Source: CAZCDS01 sp964497585 (lineage in GTDB: Bacteria > Desulfobacterota > Desulfomonilia > Desulfomonilales > Desulfomonilaceae). Taken from it: DNA of 55,161 nt. The notes below the pieces were generated by a model, which was given only the letters and a program-made list of their open reading frames with translations, searched no databases and was not told the DNA's origin. Shown here piece by piece: positions 51,043 to 55,161 of this stretch (the first letter of the stretch is position 1; every line of letters starts with the position of its first letter). The stretch spans positions 1-55,161 of the forward strand of contig CAZCDS010000042.1 in assembly GCA_964497585.1 (NCBI GenBank). The letters are read 5' to 3'. A program made the position numbers and the translations under genes.

Positions 51043-51398
51043 AGTCCATCCTCAGTGCCCGGTCCAACGGGGGGGCTGTCATTGTGGTTTTGGCCCGCTC
51101 TAGAACAAGGTTCATGGGCGTTTTCGTGAATGCTGCCTGCTCGGGACGACCTGACATAGACTGAAAGACCGAGGGAAGTCAAGAGCCGCTCTGGTAGCAA
51201 CCAACTGAGGATCTGCTTTGAGTATAACAGTTAATGCCATGACCTTACTTCGAGACTAAATCGAAATGCAAAGTCGCGCGGAAAGTGTGTGAGCTGTACC
51301 GGAAATACCCTGATATCCACAGGCTACCGATAAATCATTTTTTTTCGCTCCAGACAACAGGAGGCGCAAAAATCATGTCTCGGTAGCACGACAGTCAT
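51043..51398. other. Gap with likely ParB promoter and possible origin features
   Basis: 356 bp. Minus-strand TATACT (51221-51226) is a possible -10 for the ParB gene. ATATCCACA (51313-51321) matches eight of nine bases of a DnaA box and is followed by an AT-rich patch with eight T (51339-51346). No gene of confidence. Confidence 0.35.
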
Positions 51399-51881
51399 TT
51401 ATTCTCTTGGCCTCCGTTGAAGGCTTTGTCGATTTGCCGCCGCCAATAGTCGCCGCTTCTGAGCACGTGCAGTCCACTTCTTAACGGACCTGACATAAGC
51501 TTGCTCTGGTGTCTCGTTGCGGGGTTCCGGGTGATCCGCGAGATACAGCCGGAGGGGTCTGTAGTTGCCCAACATGCCTTCAAGGACAGTGGCAATGAGT
51601 TCCTCATCGTGGTCGGAAATGACTCGCTTCAACGCTTCTCTTAGGAGGCGGTTGACTTCGTCCCTGGGAGGAGTCTCTGTAGGACGACCGACCCACAGCG
51701 AAAATTGCTCATCCCGATATTCGCTACCCTGAACAACCGGCATGAATCCAAAGCTGTTGGCAATCTCTACCATTCCTTTGCCGTGCTTCTCACCACGTCT
51801 GGAAAGACCGTACGCTCGTTTCAAATCCACCGTCAGAATAAGTTTCTCGTCAGGTGTCAGCTCTGCTTGAATATTCCTCAT
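51399..51881 (-). CDS. Phage protein of unknown function, paralogue of the 73-aa protein
   Basis: 160 aa; ATG behind AAGGAG. Residues 1-68 match the whole 73-aa protein at 52117 in spacing: LILTVDLKRAYGLSRRG / LIIEIDLTKKYGYGRSG, then PVVQGSEYRDEQFSLWVGRP / PLHDGKDYRDEVLNCSVYRK. The C-terminal 90 residues add a helical domain with an Arg-rich end (RAQKRRLLAAANRQSLQRRPRE). I know no function; small beta-rich proteins like this are common beside phage replication genes. Confidence 0.55.
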   Translation of the reverse strand: MRNIQAELTPDEKLILTVDLKRAYGLSRRGEKHGKGMVEIANSFGFMPVVQGSEYRDEQFSLWVGRPTETPPRDEVNRLLREALKRVISDHDEELIATVLEGMLGNYRPLRLYLADHPEPRNETPEQAYVRSVKKWTARAQKRRLLAAANRQSLQRRPRE

Positions 51882-52116
51882 GGCTTTCGACTCCTTATGC
51901 CACTCAACTTCCCTCAGCTACCAACTGTCACAAGAGGCACGGAAATCATGCGGTTTACCGGTCTACAGCGTCGTTTTTTTTTGAACTCGCCTGCTTCTGC
52001 ACCGTCAAACTCAGTCCTCTTAGAAAATCGTGTCATTTCAAAACACTGTGTGCCTGTCTCGACATTAGTGCCAAGAGAAACCGTGTGATATGTGGGCAGT
52101 GTGCCGTTATACCGGT

Positions 52117-52338
52117 CTAAACTCGGTCATCATCTCGCCATTTCTCTCGCGGTAATTTCCTGTAGACGGAACAGTTCAGGACTTCGTCTCGATAATCCTT
52201 TCCGTCGTGCAACGGGAGACTGCCGTCAGTGGAACAGACAACCTCTGTTTTCCCGGATCGGCCGTAGCCGTACTTCTTGGTCAAGTCGATCTCGATGATC
52301 AGTTTGTCGCCTTTCACTTTGATATTCAGGTTTTTCAT
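52117..52338 (-). CDS. Small phage protein, paralogue of the 160-aa protein
   Basis: 73 aa; ATG with GGAGAAAAA upstream. Predicted mostly beta strand: LNIKVKGDKLIIEIDLTKKYGYG. Its best match in the window is the N-terminus of the protein at 51399. It lies 71 bp after the helicase gene on the same strand, so it probably belongs to the replication operon. The function is unknown. Confidence 0.6.
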   Translation of the reverse strand: MKNLNIKVKGDKLIIEIDLTKKYGYGRSGKTEVVCSTDGSLPLHDGKDYRDEVLNCSVYRKLPREKWRDDDRV

Positions 52339-52409
52339 GGGGTTTTTCTCCTATGCTCACCGGCGTCGTGCGCCTGGCGTTCGTTGCTGAGAAGAAGCCT
52401 CCTCTGTCG

Positions 52410-53750
52410 TTACAGTGGATCATGGAAAGTCGCCGTTTCCGGGGTAAAATAAAGCGGAATCGAGCCTATGGGACCGCTTCTCTGTTTGAGGATTATCACT
52501 TCCGCTTTCGTTCGATCTTCGTCCTCGCCGGTATAGGGATGTGGTCGGTAGAGCCCGATAACGATGTCTGCATCTTGTTCAATCGCCCCTGACTCTCGCA
52601 GATCGCTTAGAATCGGGCGTTTGTCGGCACGTTTTTCCAGTTCTCGGTTAAGCTGGCTGAGTAGAATCACCGGGACCCGAAGATCCTTCGCAACAGCCTT
52701 CATCTCACGGCTGATGCTCGCAACTTCCCTTTCACGAGAGTTGAAAGAACGGGAAGGAGACATGATTTGGAGGTAATCGACAACGAGGAGAACGGGAGAC
52801 TCCTTTTCCTGAACCGCGAGTTGACGCACCCGGGAACGAATGTCCACCGGGGAGACCGTGGAGCTGTCATCTACGCTCAGAGCATGTTCGGAGACTTCTC
52901 CCGCGGCCTTCACAAGTTTTGAGAAGGCACTCTCCAGAACTTGACCGGTCCGGACATCCCGGATGTTCAAGCAGGCTTGCTTGGCAATCAGTCTTTGCGC
53001 GATTTCTTCAGCGCTCATTTCCAGACTGAAGAAATAGACCGGTCCCGCTTTGCTGGCATGGAGGGCAACATCAAGAGCAAAAGAGGTCTTACCCATCCCC
53101 GGTCGAGCAGCTACAGTTGTGACTTGTCCAGGATGGACACCCGTTGTAGATCGGTCCAGCTTCCGAAATCCGAATTCAGTCCCAAACGGAGAGATTTTTC
53201 CGTCGTGCCTGGCCTCAATTGTCGCCAGGGTGGCACTCAAAAATGACGAAATGGCGCGAAGGCGCCCGTGATTCCCATTAGTGAATACTGTCAGCTCGAA
53301 AGCTGTCTGTTGAAGGTCTTCGAGCAGCTCCTGCATTTCTGCTGGGGTTAGAAGGCGATCCTGCGCTCTTTCCCGAATATGGTCGGCGCTCTTGAGAATC
53401 TGTCTCTGTTGGTGTGCCGTTTTCAGAAGGCGTGCATATTCTCGCCACTGTGCCGGAACAATTCCTGTGTCCATGAGACCTGCCAAGTCCTCGGAAGTCA
53501 CCAAAGAATCGGAGTTGTCGTCTGGACCGGCAAGCTTGCCGTGCTGAGCGAGGTATCGGGGGAGAGTAACCAGGTCGGGCTCCACGTTGTCATTCACCGC
53601 GTCTTGTACGGCCTCATGAATCGCTTTGTAGACCGGGCTCGTGAATAAATCTCGAGGAAGTTGACTGATCGGGAGAGCGGTGTCAGGATCAATCAGTGCA
53701 CAGGCACAGAGAGCCTTTTCGGCGGCAACGTCGTGTGGATAGATGCTCAT
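52410..53750 (-). CDS. DnaB-type replicative helicase
   Basis: 446 aa. N-terminal DnaB domain (AEKALCACALIDPDTALP), then the RecA-like domain: GVHPGQVTTVAARPGMGKTSFALDVA (Walker A), FFSLEMSAEEIAQRL, LLVVDYLQIM (Walker B) and ILLSQLNRELEKR, with QDADIVIGLYRP near the end. It unwinds DNA at the fork. It overlaps the upstream initiator gene by 4 bp (ATGA), so the two work as a pair. Confidence 0.93.
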   Translation of the reverse strand: MSIYPHDVAAEKALCACALIDPDTALPISQLPRDLFTSPVYKAIHEAVQDAVNDNVEPDLVTLPRYLAQHGKLAGPDDNSDSLVTSEDLAGLMDTGIVPAQWREYARLLKTAHQQRQILKSADHIRERAQDRLLTPAEMQELLEDLQQTAFELTVFTNGNHGRLRAISSFLSATLATIEARHDGKISPFGTEFGFRKLDRSTTGVHPGQVTTVAARPGMGKTSFALDVALHASKAGPVYFFSLEMSAEEIAQRLIAKQACLNIRDVRTGQVLESAFSKLVKAAGEVSEHALSVDDSSTVSPVDIRSRVRQLAVQEKESPVLLVVDYLQIMSPSRSFNSREREVASISREMKAVAKDLRVPVILLSQLNRELEKRADKRPILSDLRESGAIEQDADIVIGLYRPHPYTGEDEDRTKAEVIILKQRSGPIGSIPLYFTPETATFHDPL

Positions 53751-54514
53751 GCTTGCTCCTTAATAGGCCGGTGAGCCGGCGGGATTGGAGCTTGACCAAA
53801 GGATTCGGGTCGTTGCGCCTTTTGCTCCGCGTTCCATTGGAGTTGGTTTTTGCACCACCGATGAAAAGCCCGATTCCAGTCAGACCATTTCTGCCAATTG
53901 GGCTTTCCCGTCTGCCGGTCATTCTTGAACAGGAAGTGCTCCCGGAACCTTTCGTGCTGGTCGTCGATGTCCAGGGTCGGATACTTGTCGCGGAACTTCT
54001 CCAAGTTCAGGGCATCAATGACCTGCTCAACTTCCTCACGGCTCAACTGCTTTTGAGCACTCTTCCTCTTCCGGGGTTTTTTTGAAATCGTGTCGGCGGG
54101 GGGGCGAGTCTCCGGCGGAGACGAGATTTCTGCCTCTTCATCTACTTCAGTACTGTCTACTCCAGGATTATCTACTTTGGGTGAACTGTGGTTCACTACC
54201 CCTGTGAACTGTGGTTCACTACCCTGTGAACTGGAGTTCATGGGTTCGTACAATGCAGTACGGCCTTTCCGTCTCTGAACTCTCAGGACGCCCTTCGCTT
54301 CGAGGGCTGATATGATTCTGATTGCCCATCGGTTACTGACCCCCATTAGTTTGGCGAGTCTGGTTTGTCCGGGGTGACAGATATTCGATTGAATGCAATG
54401 GCCCTTGAGAATGGTCCATAATTTCAATTCCTGTGCGGACAGCAGCAACACAAGACGCGAGGGCACCTTGATGAAGCCTTGCGGCAGTTGATTCTTTTCC
54501 TGACCGTTTGACAC
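53747..54514 (-). CDS. Phage replication protein, winged helix with DnaT-like tail
   Basis: 255 aa; GTG start behind GGAGAG. Residues 15-90 form a winged helix (LLLSAQELKLWTILKGHC, TRLAKLMGVSNRWAIRIISALEAKGVLRVQRRKGR), then an acidic and Pro-rich linker to about 155. The end (WQKWSDWNRAFHRWCKNQL) resembles the C-terminal DnaT/DnaD-like segment that loads helicase. It probably binds the element's origin and recruits the DnaB-type helicase. Confidence 0.8.
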   Translation of the reverse strand: MSNGQEKNQLPQGFIKVPSRLVLLLSAQELKLWTILKGHCIQSNICHPGQTRLAKLMGVSNRWAIRIISALEAKGVLRVQRRKGRTALYEPMNSSSQGSEPQFTGVVNHSSPKVDNPGVDSTEVDEEAEISSPPETRPPADTISKKPRKRKSAQKQLSREEVEQVIDALNLEKFRDKYPTLDIDDQHERFREHFLFKNDRQTGKPNWQKWSDWNRAFHRWCKNQLQWNAEQKAQRPESFGQAPIPPAHRPIKEQA

Positions 54515-54526
54515 TGGGCTCTCCTG

Positions 54527-54889
54527 TCATGCCGTCGGCCGGAGGCGACCGTTGAGCAGTGCAACTAAGACCTTGGGGAGGATCTGTCCAATGGGCTGCA
54601 ATCCGTCACGGGGACTGCTCTCATTGGGGTCAACGACAGGCCGCCTTTGTTGCGGGACTAGGCGACGGCCAGGGCTGCGGTAACATTCCTGGGTTTGCCG
54701 GATACTGTCGCCTAGCGGGTGCGTGTCCAACTGATCAGTCCACAGATCGACCAGGAACGGACAAAAGATGCGTGTGCTGTCAGATGAGGTACGATGAGCC
54801 GGTCCCCTGCCGTGGTCGACCAAATCCCTCATGACGATCCATGGTAAACCGGCCCTGTGTGCAGCCTTTCCTAAATTGAGCGTTCCCAT
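54527..54889 (-). CDS. Small protein with helix-turn-helix-like N-terminus
   Basis: 120 aa; ATG with AGGAGG at good spacing. LNLGKAAHRAGLPWIVMRDLVDHGRGP looks like the start of an AlpA/MerR-type helix-turn-helix, followed by a short wing (HRTSSDSTRIF) and a W-rich helix. The remaining 60 residues are Arg- and Pro-rich and unfamiliar. It lies ten bp after the upstream DNA-binding frame and 12 bp before the replication protein. Confidence 0.5.
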   Translation of the reverse strand: MGTLNLGKAAHRAGLPWIVMRDLVDHGRGPAHRTSSDSTRIFCPFLVDLWTDQLDTHPLGDSIRQTQECYRSPGRRLVPQQRRPVVDPNESSPRDGLQPIGQILPKVLVALLNGRLRPTA

Positions 54890-54898
54890 GGCGGCCTC

Positions 54899-55156
54899 CT
54901 ACGCGGCGTCGCCTATGTCGGCCCCGGAACCCATCCGGTTCAATCGCTCAAACTCCTCGACGTCTTCGCGACAGAAGCGGACTAAGGGCTTGCCGCTGCT
55001 CGTTGCCATATCGACCCATGGGAGTTTTCCCGAGTTTCGCAGCCGGTCGATTGTTTGAACCGTGATCCCCCAGTACTCCGCCAGCTCGCGGCGCGATAGG
55101 AATGAATTGCTATAGTGCCGCGCAGAAAGGATAGGTGCGAAAAAGAGCGCGACTTT
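54899..55156 (-). CDS. AlpA/excisionase-type helix-turn-helix protein, start unclear
   Basis: The frame codes FLSRRELAEYWGITVQTIDRL, a standard MerR-type DNA-binding helix pair, then SGKLPWVDM and KPLVRFCREDVEEFERL, ending DIGDAA. An in-frame TAA lies at 55157-55159. Between that stop and the helix-turn-helix there is no ATG, GTG or TTG. Either it starts at a rare codon, or the gene is damaged at its 5' end. The limits given are those of the open frame. Confidence 0.55.
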   Translation of the reverse strand, partial: KVALFFAPILSARHYSNSFLSRRELAEYWGITVQTIDRLRNSGKLPWVDMATSSGKPLVRFCREDVEEFERLNRMGSGADIGDAA

Positions 55157-55161
55157 TTATC

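Larger units (their letters stand above)
48581..55161 (-). mobile_element. Integrated phage-like element at tRNA-Phe (left part only)
   Basis: From the tRNA 3' end to the window edge all genes run on the minus strand and are of phage or island type: integrase, excisionase-like, ParB-like, DnaB-type helicase, replication initiator, DNA-binding genes. The integrase ends nine bp from the tRNA, as in tRNA-targeting elements. The far attachment site, which should repeat part of the tRNA 3' end, is outside the window. No capsid, tail or conjugation gene is visible yet, so phage versus plasmid-like island is open. Confidence 0.8.

Noticed and set aside
51002..51157. 51-codon minus-strand frame (begins MSGRPEQAAF) overlapping the ParB-like start
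   Set aside because: Protein-like in places, but no ribosome-binding site and 41 bp of overlap with a better supported gene.

Overview
The window is 55 kb of GC-rich bacterial chromosome. It most resembles an anaerobic deltaproteobacterium (Desulfobacterota, for example a Desulfomonile- or Syntrophobacter-like sulfate reducer or syntroph). That is an inference from a four-subunit 2-oxoacid:ferredoxin oxidoreductase, a dehydrogenase that looks like the benzoyl-CoA pathway 6-hydroxycyclohex-1-ene-carbonyl-CoA dehydrogenase, a sigma-54 promoter with an NtrY-type sensor kinase, SecA with a zinc-binding tail, and several protein types I associate with that group. No rRNA gene or marker good enough for a genus call is present.

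Layout. 1-145: end of an acyl-CoA dehydrogenase. 159-4375: sbcDC. 4642-8163: two envelope-polymer membrane proteins (a WecA/MraY-like sugar-phosphate transferase and a multispanning protein). 8532-10280: a pentapeptide-repeat protein and two small genes sharing an undescribed ~50-residue module (one fused to PilZ). 10463-11886: a PstS-like periplasmic protein behind a sigma-54 promoter, and tRNA-Gln. 12227-17342: tsaC, an NtrY-like kinase, a mini-zincin, pth and a methyltransferase. 17691-27946: alcohol dehydrogenase, class IV aminotransferase, methyltransferase, VanZ-like protein, secA, a coiled-coil lipoprotein, a class I aminotransferase and a TPR protein. 28394-31665: the 2-oxoacid:ferredoxin oxidoreductase operon with an ACT-domain gene, followed by a 181-bp inverted-repeat element that looks like a MITE. 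32407-33783: a sigma-54 activator homologue that has lost its ATPase motifs. 34036-36236: recA-pilT. 36554-45271: DUF1848 protein, TonB-like protein, gcvH, a small secreted protein, TPR protein, HAD hydrolase, bioB, a module-TM-ankyrin protein, rpsU and an RRM protein. 45673-48340: a two-gene MoxR ATPase / TraB-like operon. 48505-48580: tRNA-Phe.

From 48581 to the end of the window lies an integrated element (phage or phage-like island) inserted at tRNA-Phe. All its genes run on the minus strand: integrase, excisionase-like gene, a small basic protein, a ParB-like protein, two paralogous small proteins, a DnaB-type helicase, a winged-helix replication protein and two more DNA-binding-type genes. 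Its far end is outside the window.

The strongest candidates for undescribed biology are: (1) the short module shared by the proteins at 9398, 10047 and 43511; (2) the MoxR / TraB-like two-gene system next to tRNA-Phe; (3) the ATPase-dead sigma-54 activator homologue; and (4) the inverted-repeat element after the ACT-domain gene.
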